DNA of 64,000 bases from JAXGOI01 sp040767605 (GCA_040767605.1 JAXGOI010000001.1:62001-126000), one strand, 5' to 3'. Shown: positions 32,966 through 40,710, counted from the first letter of the stretch. Numbers and translations are program-made. The notes: generated from the sequence alone by a model not told the origin.

Positions 32966-33883
32966 ATGAAATATGTTTATGGCCCGGTACCCTCCAGAAG
33001 GCTTGGCTTATCTTTGGGAATAAGCCCAATACCTCAAAAGGCCTGCAATTTTTCATGTATTTACTGCCAGCTGGGTAAAACAAGGCATATGGAAAATAAA
33101 AGGCAGCTTTTCTTCCCTCTTGAGGAAATTTTAGCTGAATTTGAAACGGCCATAAAAAGTGATAAAAGCTTTGATGTAATAACTATTGTCGGCGAGGGAG
33201 AGCCAACCCTTTACTCCGGCCTGGGGGAAATTATAGCCTCAATTAAGGAAAAGACAGAGAAACCCCTTGCCGTTATTACAAACAGCTCTCTTTTTTACGA
33301 AGAGGCCTTAAGAAAAGAATTGCTTGGGGCCGATATTGTTCTGCCGACACTGGATGCCTACGATGAAGAATCCTTTAAAAAAATTAACCGCCCCTACGGC
33401 ACCCTGAGTTTTAAAAAAATAAAAGAAGGCTTAAAGGCCTTTTCCCAAGAATATAAAGGGCAGATATGGCTTGAAATTATGCTTATGGAGGATATTAATG
33501 ATGATGCAGAAGCTCTTTTAAAATACGCGGAAATTTTAAAAGAGCTTAAATACGACAGGCTCTATTTAAATACCCCAATAAGGCCGCCGGCAGAGGTTTG
33601 GGTTAAACCCGTAAACCATAAAAAAATGGCGGAGGCTACCGAGCTTTTAGGGGGTATTTCAATTGATCTTTTAGCCAGCCGGGGGTTTAAGAGTGAAATT
33701 AAAGATGATTATGAGGCCATATTAAGCATTATTAAGCGCCACCCTATGAATCAATATGAGATAAAGGATTTTTTAACGGCAAGGGGCAATACTAATTGCA
33801 GCCAAATTTTTAAAAGGCTTAAAAGCAGCGAGGCCGTAACCTTTATTAAATACAGAGGTTATGAAACCTTCAGGCTTAAATAA
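32966..33883 (+). CDS. Radical SAM protein, COG0731-type, with C-terminal winged helix
   Basis: The product has 305 residues. The opening YGPVPSRRLGLSLGISPIP and the cluster motif CNFSCIYCQLGKT (CxxxCxxC, Cys31, 35, 38) are the signature of this radical SAM subgroup, distantly related to wyosine tRNA enzymes. GEGEPTLY matches the GGEP-like motif for SAM binding. The last 70 residues (HPMNQYEIKDFLTARG...) look like a winged-helix or small helical module. The reaction is unknown. Genes of this subgroup frequently neighbour NifX-like and Mrp proteins. It lies 48 bases after the hydrolase gene, with GGGGTGAG as ribosome binding site. Confidence 0.87.
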   Translation: MKYVYGPVPSRRLGLSLGISPIPQKACNFSCIYCQLGKTRHMENKRQLFFPLEEILAEFETAIKSDKSFDVITIVGEGEPTLYSGLGEIIASIKEKTEKPLAVITNSSLFYEEALRKELLGADIVLPTLDAYDEESFKKINRPYGTLSFKKIKEGLKAFSQEYKGQIWLEIMLMEDINDDAEALLKYAEILKELKYDRLYLNTPIRPPAEVWVKPVNHKKMAEATELLGGISIDLLASRGFKSEIKDDYEAILSIIKRHPMNQYEIKDFLTARGNTNCSQIFKRLKSSEAVTFIKYRGYETFRLK

Positions 33884-33943
33884 AGGTTTGTAATAAAATT
33901 TTAGGGTATAATTGTTTAAATACTAATAAGAGGAGATTGGAAT

Positions 33944-34783
33944 ATGAGTGAAAATTGTAATCAGGTTTGCAGCTCCTGCTCGGAGGATTGCGCGGAAAGA
34001 AAAGAGCAAAGAAGTGATTTTAAAGAAAACCCTCATGAAATGAGTAATATCAAAAAGGTTTTTGCCATAGTCAGCGGCAAAGGCGGGGTTGGGAAATCTC
34101 TGGTAACATCTTTGCTTGCGGTTACCATGAACAGAAGGGGCTATAAAAGCGCCATTTTAGATGCGGATATTACAGGCCCCTCCATACCAAAAATTTTTGG
34201 AATTAAAGAAAAAGCCGCCGGCAGTGAATTCGGCCTTTTCCCGGTAAAAACCAAAACCGGGATTGAAGTTATGTCTGTTAATCTGCTTTTGGAGGATGAT
34301 ACCGACCCGGTTGTCTGGCGGGGGCCGATTATTGCCGGTACGGTTAAGCAATTTTGGACTGAGGTTATTTGGAGCGATGTTGATTATATGTTTATTGATA
34401 TGCCCCCCGGCACCGGGGATGTTCCTTTAACCGTGTTTCAATCTCTTGCCGTTGACGGAATTATCGTTGTTACCTCCCCTCAGGAGCTGGTATCTATGAT
34501 TGTTTCTAAGGCGGTTAAAATGGCGGAAATGATGAATATACCCATTGTTGGCCTGGTAGAAAATATGTCTTACTTTAAATGCCCGGATAACGGCAAGGAA
34601 TATCCGGTTTTCGGGGATAGCCATATTGAGGAAATAGCCTTAAGGCATAAGCTTAAAGTTCTTGGAAAACTGCCGATAGACCCTAAAATCTCAGCCGCCT
34701 GCGATTTAGGCGTAGTTGAGCTTTTAGAGGGTAATTACCTTGATGAATTGGCGGATATTTTAGAAAAAACGGAGGGAAAATAA
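33944..34783 (+). CDS. Mrp/Nbp35 family Fe-S cluster carrier ATPase
   Basis: The product has 279 residues. The N-terminus NCNQVCSSCSEDCAER holds four cysteines like the Nbp35-type ferredoxin-like motif. The deviant Walker A is SGKGGVGKS (44-52), followed by DADITGPSIPKIFG, VVWRGPIIAGTVKQFW, FIDMPPGTGD and VTSPQELVSMIVSKAVKMA. A C-terminal CPDNGKEYPVFG segment takes the place of the CxxC usually present (only one Cys seen here), a deviation worth noting. Mrp/Nbp35 proteins carry Fe-S clusters and transfer them to target proteins. Its stop abuts the start of the last NifX-like gene with no spacer. Confidence 0.93.
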   Translation: MSENCNQVCSSCSEDCAERKEQRSDFKENPHEMSNIKKVFAIVSGKGGVGKSLVTSLLAVTMNRRGYKSAILDADITGPSIPKIFGIKEKAAGSEFGLFPVKTKTGIEVMSVNLLLEDDTDPVVWRGPIIAGTVKQFWTEVIWSDVDYMFIDMPPGTGDVPLTVFQSLAVDGIIVVTSPQELVSMIVSKAVKMAEMMNIPIVGLVENMSYFKCPDNGKEYPVFGDSHIEEIALRHKLKVLGKLPIDPKISAACDLGVVELLEGNYLDELADILEKTEGK

Positions 34784-35143
34784 ATGTTAAAAATAGCTGT
34801 TGCAAGTGATAATGGAATGGTAACCGGGCATTTTGGCCATTGCGAAAGCTTTATGGTTTTTGATGCCGAGGATAATAAAATTGTAAAAAGCGAAACTATT
34901 GCAAACCCCGGGCATAAGCCCGGATTTTTACCTAACTTTTTAAATGATTTAGGCGTAAATGTCATTATCTCCGGCGGCATGGGGGGCGGAGCCGTAGATA
35001 TTTTTAATGAAAAGAATATCGAAGTTATTGTAGGGGCCGCAGGCGGCGCCAAAGCGGCGGCGGAGGCTTATTTACAGGGCTCCTTAAAATCCACAGGCTC
35101 CGTTTGCCATGAGCATCAGCATCATGGAGAATGCGGCCACTAA
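34784..35143 (+). CDS. NifX/NifB-like family protein with His-rich tail (second copy)
   Basis: The product has 119 residues, paralogous to the copy at 29967-30335. MLKIAVASDNGMVTGHFGHCESFMVFD (1-27 region), the loop VIISGGMGGGAVDIF, and EVIVGAAGG match the MTH1175-like fold with the typical glycine-rich loop. The C-terminus VCHEHQHHGECGH contains six His/Cys-type ligand residues in thirteen, which strongly suggests metal binding. ATG follows the Mrp stop directly, so the two are co-translated. This pairing with Mrp resembles the ORP-Mrp pair of Desulfovibrio. Confidence 0.88.
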   Translation: MLKIAVASDNGMVTGHFGHCESFMVFDAEDNKIVKSETIANPGHKPGFLPNFLNDLGVNVIISGGMGGGAVDIFNEKNIEVIVGAAGGAKAAAEAYLQGSLKSTGSVCHEHQHHGECGH

Positions 35144-35355
35144 AATAAAAGCTTATTTTAGGCCGTCTTTTACTTAGGCTTTTCTATGGGTCTTTCTATC
35201 TTCAAAAACCATATTTAAACACAATATTTATATGCCCTTGATTTAACGGCGGGCTTTGTGTATTAAACCGCTAATTCTCTCATAATAGGTCTAAGGATAA
35301 GGCGAAATAAATCCAAAGTTATAAATACCTTTTTATTATTTACCACCTTATATTT

Positions 35356-35380
35356 ACCCCCGCAAGGGGGTTTTTTATTT
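35356..35380 (+). terminator. Rho-independent terminator with GNRA loop
   Basis: ACCCCC (35356-35361), loop GCAA, GGGGGT (35366-35371), T-run. It closes the accessory cluster transcript. Confidence 0.88.
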
Positions 35381-35427
35381 GCCCTCATATTTGCTGTTTT
35401 ATAAACATATTCATATAAAAAATAAAG

Positions 35428-35474
35428 GCTTTTTAAAGAGTTTATATAGGTCTTTTTAAAGAGTTTGCATAAGG
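35428..35474 (+). repeat. 23-bp tandem duplication upstream of ylxY
   Basis: Two units of 23-24 bases share CTTTTTAAAGAGTTT plus a diverged end (ATATAGG versus GCATAAGG). The second unit ends in the AAGGGGG Shine-Dalgarno of ylxY. Confidence 0.8.
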
Positions 35475-35484
35475 GGGATTATTT

Positions 35485-36219
35485 ATGAGAATTATTATAA
35501 TAGGTAAAAGGGAGCTTTCGGCCCTTGTTTTAGGGCTGATTGCTTTTTGTATGATTTTTTATAGTTTATTTACCCTAAGGCCCGCCAGTATTTCTGCAAG
35601 CGCCCAGCCCTATTATCAAGGCAGCGGAGAAGAGAATTTAATCAGCCTTACCCTAAATGTGGATTGGGGGGGAGAGTATATTCCCCAAATTCTTGAGGTT
35701 TTAGAAAAAGAGCAAATAAAGGCTACATTTTTTTTAACCGGCCGTTGGGCTGATGAAAACCCTCAAATAGCCGGGCAAATTGCCGAGGCCGGGCATGAAA
35801 TCGGCAACCATGCCTATAGCCATAAAAGCCCCAATAAGGCAGGCTTTCAGGAAAATTGCCAGGAAATAAGCCGGGCCGCTCAATCCATAAAAAATGCCAC
35901 TGGGGTAGATACCCGGCTTTATGCTCCTCCATCGGGAGAAAGGGCCCAAAGTGTTTTAGACGCTGCCGAGGCCCAAAAGCATATTACCATTTTATGGAGT
36001 GTGGACACCATAGATTGGAAGCGGCCTAAGGCGGATATTATTTATAAAAGGGTTATGAAAAAAATTCACCCCGGGGCGATTATTTTGGCTCATCCAACTC
36101 ACCCCACATTATCCGCCTTGCCGGAAATAATTTCCGATTTAAAAGAAAAAGGCTATCAGTTTGTAATTGTATCCGAGCTTTTAAAGCTAGAGGCCGAAAA
36201 TATAAGCCCTGAAGACTAA
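35485..36219 (+). CDS. ylxY: Polysaccharide deacetylase-like sporulation protein YlxY
   Basis: The product has 244 residues. A signal-anchor (LGLIAFCMIFYSLFTL, about 16-31) precedes a NodB domain with KATFFLTGRWADENP, EIGNHAYSHKSP (about 110-121) and LYAPPSGE. The usual TFDDG motif is replaced by NVDWGG: the general-base Asp remains but the metal-binding second Asp is Trp, so ordinary deacetylase activity is doubtful. YlxY-group proteins sit between pnp and the M16 peptidase in Bacillus and Clostridia; here nine cluster genes intervene on the pnp side. The location is probably membrane-anchored and extracytoplasmic. Confidence 0.88.
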   Translation: MRIIIIGKRELSALVLGLIAFCMIFYSLFTLRPASISASAQPYYQGSGEENLISLTLNVDWGGEYIPQILEVLEKEQIKATFFLTGRWADENPQIAGQIAEAGHEIGNHAYSHKSPNKAGFQENCQEISRAAQSIKNATGVDTRLYAPPSGERAQSVLDAAEAQKHITILWSVDTIDWKRPKADIIYKRVMKKIHPGAIILAHPTHPTLSALPEIISDLKEKGYQFVIVSELLKLEAENISPED

Positions 36220-36267
36220 GGCCTTTAAAATATAGATTAACAGGAATGTATATTAGGGGGAAATTAA

Positions 36268-37341
36268 GTGAAAGCCCGTAAAATTTTTGGCATTTTTTAT
36301 TTTTTCTGTTTGTTTTTTCTGCTTACGGCGGGGGAGGCCCGGGCTCAGCCCCTGATTAATGCTAAGGCGGCGGTTTTAATCGATGGCAATAGCGGCCAGC
36401 TCCTTTGGGAGAAAAACGCCTTTGAGCCTCTCCCTCCCGCCAGTACCAGCAAAATATTAACGGCCATAACAGTTCTGGATACGGCGGAAATTGATTCCAG
36501 CCTTACCGTTAGCCATAAGGCCTCCTTAGTGGGGGAAAGCAGTATTAATTTGCAGCCGGGGGAAAGTTTTACTCTGTATAATCTCCTTTTGGGGGCCTTA
36601 ATTCATTCCGGTAATGATGCCTGTTATGCTCTGGGGGAAAATATCGGCGGCAGCGAAAATTTTTTTGTGCGGCTTTTAAATTTAAAAGCCCAGACTTTAG
36701 GGGCTTACAGCGGAGAAATTACAAATACCCATGGCCTGCCGGAAGAAGAGCATTTAATAAGCGCTTATGATTTGGCCCAAATCTCCCGCTATGCAATGAA
36801 AAATAAGGTTTTCCGGAATATTGTTTCTCTGCCAAAGGCTAAAATAAGCGGGGGTTATTATAATCGAGTTTATAAAAATACCAATAGATTGCTTTTAGAA
36901 AACCCCTTTATTATCGGGATAAAAACAGGGACAACCAATCAGGCCGGGCCTTGCTTAGTCAGCGCTATGGAAAAGGAAGGTAAAATGCTGATAGCCGTTG
37001 TTTTTAACAGCCCCAGCCGCTATGAGGAAAGTTTGGCTGTTTTAAATTACGGCATGGAAGAATTTATTCAGCGAAAGATTATCTCAAAAGGAGATATTTG
37101 CGGTTATGCCCCTGTTTTAGGGGCAAAAAAGTATTTACCCTTAAAAGCGGCAACAGACGGCATATTCCTTTCTCCCCGGGAAAACTCGGGCTTAAAAACC
37201 CGCTTTAAACTGCCGGCTTTTTTGCCAAGGGGGGTAGAGCCCGGGCAAATTGTCGGCAGCCTAGATATTGAAGATGCCTTAGGCAATACCCTTTGGGCTA
37301 TTGATATTGCAGCCGGCGAGAGTATAAAAGATATAAGATGA
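36268..37341 (+). CDS. D-alanyl-D-alanine carboxypeptidase (DacF/PBP5-type)
   Basis: The product has 357 residues with a GTG start. An N-terminal signal peptide (IFYFFCLFFLLTAGEARA) is followed by the S11 peptidase motifs ASTSKI (SxxK, about residue 60), SGN (about 116, in IHSGNDACYALGE), and KTGTTNQAG (about 218). A C-terminal beta domain of about 80 residues follows. The enzyme trims the terminal D-Ala of peptidoglycan pentapeptides. Of the Bacillus paralogues DacA/B/F, a sporulation form is plausible from the neighbours, but the sequence alone does not decide. Confidence 0.93.
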   Translation: MKARKIFGIFYFFCLFFLLTAGEARAQPLINAKAAVLIDGNSGQLLWEKNAFEPLPPASTSKILTAITVLDTAEIDSSLTVSHKASLVGESSINLQPGESFTLYNLLLGALIHSGNDACYALGENIGGSENFFVRLLNLKAQTLGAYSGEITNTHGLPEEEHLISAYDLAQISRYAMKNKVFRNIVSLPKAKISGGYYNRVYKNTNRLLLENPFIIGIKTGTTNQAGPCLVSAMEKEGKMLIAVVFNSPSRYEESLAVLNYGMEEFIQRKIISKGDICGYAPVLGAKKYLPLKAATDGIFLSPRENSGLKTRFKLPAFLPRGVEPGQIVGSLDIEDALGNTLWAIDIAAGESIKDIR

Positions 37342-37444
37342 TGAATAATATTCAATGCTTTTTTAAAGAATAGGCTGAAAAAGAGGGGAAAAAAGGGTTT
37401 AGGCCTGATTTGGAGAAAATTAAGAGGAATAAAAACTGTCTGTT

Positions 37445-37466
37445 TCAGGAGGATATCAGGAGGATA
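37445..37466 (+). repeat. 11-bp tandem duplication giving two perfect Shine-Dalgarno sites
   Basis: TCAGGAGGATA (37445-37455) is repeated exactly at 37456-37466, one base before the ATG at 37468. Each copy carries AGGAGGA. Only the second is at a normal distance. Confidence 0.95.
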
Positions 37467-37467
37467 T

Positions 37468-38718
37468 ATGGTATATAAGGATATTTTGGCTAATGGAATG
37501 AGAGTTTTAACAGAAGAGCTGCCCCATTTACACTCGGTTGCCACCGGAGTTTGGGCAGGCATAGGCGCGGCCCATGAGCCTGGGGAGCTGGGGGGTATTT
37601 CCCATTATTTAGAGCATATGCTTTTTAAAGGGACAAAAAACCGCAATGCCAAGGAATTGGCGGAGGAAATTGAATCCGTAGGGGGGCAGATTAACGCCTT
37701 TACCTCCAGAGAGTATACCTGCTATTATACAAAAACAATTGATGAGGATTTTAGTCTTTCTTTAGATATCCTCTCGGATATGTATTTAAACTCTCTAATT
37801 GATGAAAGTGAATTTGAAAAAGAAAAGGGAGTAATCCTGGAAGAAATAAGTATGTATGAGGATAGCCCTGATGATATGGTTCAGGATCTTTTCCCCTCCG
37901 CTCTTTGGCAGGGGCATGATTACGGCCGCCCTGTAATCGGCAGCCGGGAAACGGTTTCCGCCCTTAAGGCGGAGGATTTAAAAAAGTATTTGCATAATTC
38001 TTATTGCCCTGAAAAAACTGTAATTTCCGTAGCGGGGAATGTTAAGCGGGAACGGGTTTTGGCGGAAGTGGACAAGTTTTTTAAATTTGAAAAAAATCCC
38101 TGCCAAATTAAAGGCTATGCTGAGCCCGTAAGCCACCGCGCCCAAAAATTTATATATAAGGATATAGAGCAAACCCATATTTGCTTAGGTTTACCGGCTA
38201 TAAAAGAAAGCGACGCAGATTATTATACCGCCAATGTTTTAAATACCGCCTTAGGAGGGGGCGTAAGCTCCCGGCTTTTTCAGGAGGCCAGAGAAAAACG
38301 GGGCCTTTGTTATTCCGTATATTCATATTTAAGCGCCTATACCAAGGGGGGCTATTTAGCGGCCTATGCCTCGGCCAGCCCGCATAAGGTTTGCGAGCTG
38401 ATAAAAATTATTTGGGAGCAAATGGCGGATATTTGCCGTAAGGGGCTGAATCAGCCGGAAATTGACAGGGCAAAGCAGCAGCTTAAGGGCAGCCTTTTAC
38501 TGGGCATGGAGAATTCTAATAATGTTATGAGCCGCATGGGAAGAATGGAAACCACTTTAGGGAGAATTTTAAGTGTAGATGAGGTGGTGGAAAGACTGAT
38601 GAATGTAAGTAATGAGGATATACAAAAAGTGGCCCAAAGGCTTTTTAAAGGGGATAAGCTGGTTTTAGCCACAGTTGGCCCTAAGGCCTGCCAAATAGAT
38701 TTGGCAGAATTTATTTAA
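37468..38718 (+). CDS. mlpA: M16 family zinc peptidase MlpA (YmxG)
   Basis: The product has 416 residues. The inverted zinc motif HYLEH (HxxEH, about residues 47-51, in SHYLEHMLFKGT) with the distal Glu in EKEKGVILEEISMYED defines an M16 (pitrilysin/processing-peptidase-like) enzyme. The C-terminal half is the usual inactive homologous domain (GGGVSSRLFQEAREKRGLCYSVYSY). Bacillus MlpA/YmxG is encoded at the same place between ylxY and the dap/dpa genes and affects extracellular protease production. The natural substrate here is unknown. Confidence 0.93.
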   Translation: MVYKDILANGMRVLTEELPHLHSVATGVWAGIGAAHEPGELGGISHYLEHMLFKGTKNRNAKELAEEIESVGGQINAFTSREYTCYYTKTIDEDFSLSLDILSDMYLNSLIDESEFEKEKGVILEEISMYEDSPDDMVQDLFPSALWQGHDYGRPVIGSRETVSALKAEDLKKYLHNSYCPEKTVISVAGNVKRERVLAEVDKFFKFEKNPCQIKGYAEPVSHRAQKFIYKDIEQTHICLGLPAIKESDADYYTANVLNTALGGGVSSRLFQEAREKRGLCYSVYSYLSAYTKGGYLAAYASASPHKVCELIKIIWEQMADICRKGLNQPEIDRAKQQLKGSLLLGMENSNNVMSRMGRMETTLGRILSVDEVVERLMNVSNEDIQKVAQRLFKGDKLVLATVGPKACQIDLAEFI

Positions 38719-38754
38719 ACTTTAATAAAACAAAGAAAATAAGGCGGGAGAATT

Positions 38755-39273
38755 ATGCAAAAAAATGAGGATAAACTTGAAATAGCGGATAAACTTGCAA
38801 TAGAAAATAAAACAAAAATAAATGCCGATATAAAAATAAAAATCAGCCGATTGCCCCATGGGAGGGATTTGCCCCTGCCTAAATATCAAACGGATTATGC
38901 CGCCGGGATGGATCTTTTGGCGGCTGTGGAGAGTTGCGGCCTGCTTTTAAAAGCGGGGGAATTTGCCCTTATTCCCACAGGTATAGCCATAGCCCTTCCC
39001 AATAGCCACGAGGCGCAGGTGAGGCCCAGAAGCGGCCTGGCGGCAAAGCATGGTATAGGGCTGGTAAACAGCCCGGGAACAATAGACAGCGATTACCGGG
39101 GAGAAATAAAAGTTATTGCAATTAATTGGGGCAAGGAAGATTTTTTAATTACAAGGGGTATGCGTATAGCCCAGATGATAATTGCCCCTGTTTCAAAGGC
39201 AGCCCTTATTTTAGTAGACGAATTAGAAGAAAGCGGACGCGGAGACGGCGGCTTTGGTCATACCGGGGTTTAA
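38755..39273 (+). CDS. dut: Deoxyuridine 5'-triphosphate nucleotidohydrolase
   Basis: The product has 172 residues, about 25 longer than usual because of a Lys/Asp/Ile-rich N-terminal extension (IADKLAIENKTKINADIKIK) that looks like short repeated units. The five trimeric dUTPase motifs follow: AAGMDLLA (1), RPRSGLAAKHGIGL (2), GTIDSDYRGEI (3, catalytic Asp), RIAQMII (4) and RGDGGFGHTG (5, C-terminal arm). The enzyme hydrolyses dUTP to dUMP and pyrophosphate, preventing uracil in DNA and supplying dTMP synthesis. It lies 36 bases after mlpA. Confidence 0.96.
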   Translation: MQKNEDKLEIADKLAIENKTKINADIKIKISRLPHGRDLPLPKYQTDYAAGMDLLAAVESCGLLLKAGEFALIPTGIAIALPNSHEAQVRPRSGLAAKHGIGLVNSPGTIDSDYRGEIKVIAINWGKEDFLITRGMRIAQMIIAPVSKAALILVDELEESGRGDGGFGHTGV

Positions 39274-39345
39274 ACTAAAAGAGAATCGGCCTTAAAAGAG
39301 TATAGATTCCCCTTAAGGAGCATAAATATTTAAGGGGGTGATTTT

Positions 39346-39591
39346 ATGAGGCTGAGCGAATTTGCGGCCAAAAGAATTGTAAATATATATGACGGGGGAA
39401 TTTTAGGCACCGCCGGGGAATCCGACCTTTTAGTGGACCCCTATAATGGGGGGATTTCCGCAATTATTCTTCCTCCGGCTAAGGGCTTCGGGGCCTTTTC
39501 CTCTTCTAAAAGGCGCTTGACAATACCCTGGGAAACAGTGCGTAAAGTTGGTTCTGAAATTATTGTAATAGATTTGGAAGAACCCTATTAA
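39346..39591 (+). CDS. YlmC/YmxH family PRC-barrel sporulation protein
   Basis: The product has 81 residues. The PRC-barrel pattern MRLSEFAAKRIVNIYDGGILG, then SDLLVDPYNGGISAIILP and the end TIPWETVRKVGSEIIVIDL, matches the YlmC/YmxH family. In Bacillus the ymxH gene stands between mlpA and dpaA, the same relative place. The molecular role is unknown. A long hairpin terminator follows 34 bases downstream. Confidence 0.9.
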   Translation: MRLSEFAAKRIVNIYDGGILGTAGESDLLVDPYNGGISAIILPPAKGFGAFSSSKRRLTIPWETVRKVGSEIIVIDLEEPY

Positions 39592-39625
39592 TAAAAAAGC
39601 CTTTTAAATATGGTTTAAAATATAT

Positions 39626-39695
39626 TAAGGCCCCGCAGGGTAAATTTTTAAACTCCTCGCCGAATTTAACCTGCCGGGGCCTTAGATTGTTTTTG
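39626..39695 (+). terminator. Long GC-rich hairpin, probable terminator between ymxH and dapB
   Basis: TAAGGCCCCG (39626-39635) pairs perfectly with CGGGGCCTTA (39675-39684). The stem extends inward through CAGG/CCTG and TAAATT/AATTTA with a bulge. GATTGTTTTTGG follows. The T-run is imperfect, so it could instead be a stabilising 3' structure. Confidence 0.65.
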
Positions 39696-39736
39696 GGAGG
39701 ATTTTACCCCCTAAAGGTGAATATTACTATGGTACA

Positions 39737-39745
39737 TGCTATAAT
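39737..39745 (+). promoter_or_regulatory. Extended -10 promoter for dapB
   Basis: TGCTATAAT (39737-39745) is an extended -10 box 47 bases before the dapB ATG. No clear -35 hexamer is present. Confidence 0.5.
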
Positions 39746-39791
39746 ATAAGAGAATAATCCAAATTAAGAATATAAACTAGGGGGAGAACAA

Positions 39792-40589
39792 ATGACAGAG
39801 TATCGGGTATTGATAAACGGCGCGGCCGGGAAAATGGGAAGAGCCATGGGGGGGGGCATTGCCAGGGAGAAGGATATGCAAATTGTTGCTGCCGTGGATA
39901 TTAAAGGCGAGGGCAGCGATTTTGGCCTGCTTTGTGCCATGGAGCCATCGGGTGTTCTTTTACAAACCGATCTTGCCAAGGCTATAACAGAAAATAAGCC
40001 GGATATTATGGTAGAATTTACAAACCCCAAGGCTGTTATTAAAAGTGTAAGAACAGCCTTAAGCCATAAAGTTGCCTGCGTTATTGGTACAACGGGCTTA
40101 AATGAGCAGGAATTAAAAGAAATAGAAAATCTGACTAAAGAAAATGATACGCCGGTTTTTCTTGCCCCGAATTTTGCTCTGGGGGCGGTTTTAATGATGC
40201 GCTTTGCCAAAGAGGCCGCAAAATACTTCCCCCATGCCGAAGTAATTGAAAGGCATCATGATCAAAAGTTTGATGCCCCCTCCGGCACGGCCTATACAAC
40301 TTTGGAGTTAATCAGCCAGGTAAGGGAAGTTTTTGCTCAGGGCGCCCCTAATGAATTTGAGAAAATCCCCGGCTCCCGGGGGGGGGATTTTCAAGGTATG
40401 CGGGTTCACAGCGTCCGCCTGCCGGGTTATGTAGCTACTCAGGAGGTTATTTTCGGCGGCTTAGGGCAGCGGCTTATTATCAGCCATGATTCCATCAGCC
40501 GGGAAAGCTTTCTCCCGGGGGTGCTTTTAGCCGTTCGCACCGTAAAAAAACTTAAAGGCCTTGTATGCGGTTTAGAAAGAATTATGTAA
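39792..40589 (+). CDS. dapB: 4-hydroxy-tetrahydrodipicolinate reductase
   Basis: The product has 265 residues and reduces the product of DapA to tetrahydrodipicolinate with NAD(P)H, on the way to DAP, lysine and, in spores, dipicolinate. Visible motifs are GAAGKMGRAM (8-17, nucleotide site), VEFTNPKA, CVIGTTGL, APNFALGAVLM, and the catalytic block VIERHHDQKFDAPSGTA (about 151-167). The coding region contains two 9-G runs (39848-39856 and 40378-40386), both encoding glycines. It has its own promoter and terminator. Confidence 0.97.
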   Translation: MTEYRVLINGAAGKMGRAMGGGIAREKDMQIVAAVDIKGEGSDFGLLCAMEPSGVLLQTDLAKAITENKPDIMVEFTNPKAVIKSVRTALSHKVACVIGTTGLNEQELKEIENLTKENDTPVFLAPNFALGAVLMMRFAKEAAKYFPHAEVIERHHDQKFDAPSGTAYTTLELISQVREVFAQGAPNEFEKIPGSRGGDFQGMRVHSVRLPGYVATQEVIFGGLGQRLIISHDSISRESFLPGVLLAVRTVKKLKGLVCGLERIM

Positions 40590-40672
40590 AATATTTTTTA
40601 AAGCCCCTTTAAAGGTTTTAGCAGTGATAAAAAAATAAATAAAAAATAATATCAGGATTTTAAAAAGCACTT

Positions 40673-40696
40673 AAGGCTCCTTTAGGAGCCTTTTTA
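40673..40696 (+). terminator. Rho-independent terminator after dapB
   Basis: AAGGCTCC (40673-40680), loop TTTA, GGAGCCTT (40685-40692), T-run. Confidence 0.9.
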
Positions 40697-40710
40697 TATT
40701 TGGACAACTT

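Larger units (their letters stand above)
35144..35484. other. Region between the metal cluster and ylxY
   Basis: No gene is seen in 341 bases. It holds a strong terminator at 35356-35380 and a 23-bp tandem duplication containing CTTTTTAAAGAGTTT (35429-35443 and 35452-35466) next to the ylxY start. A weak AT-rich inverted repeat (AAAATAA/TTATTTT) follows the last cluster gene. Confidence 0.7.

Noticed and set aside
29967..35143. Nitrogenase cofactor (nif) cluster
   Set aside because: NifX-like proteins are present, but there is no nifH, nifD, nifK, nifE, nifN or nifB; the radical SAM protein has the COG0731-type opening, not NifB's.
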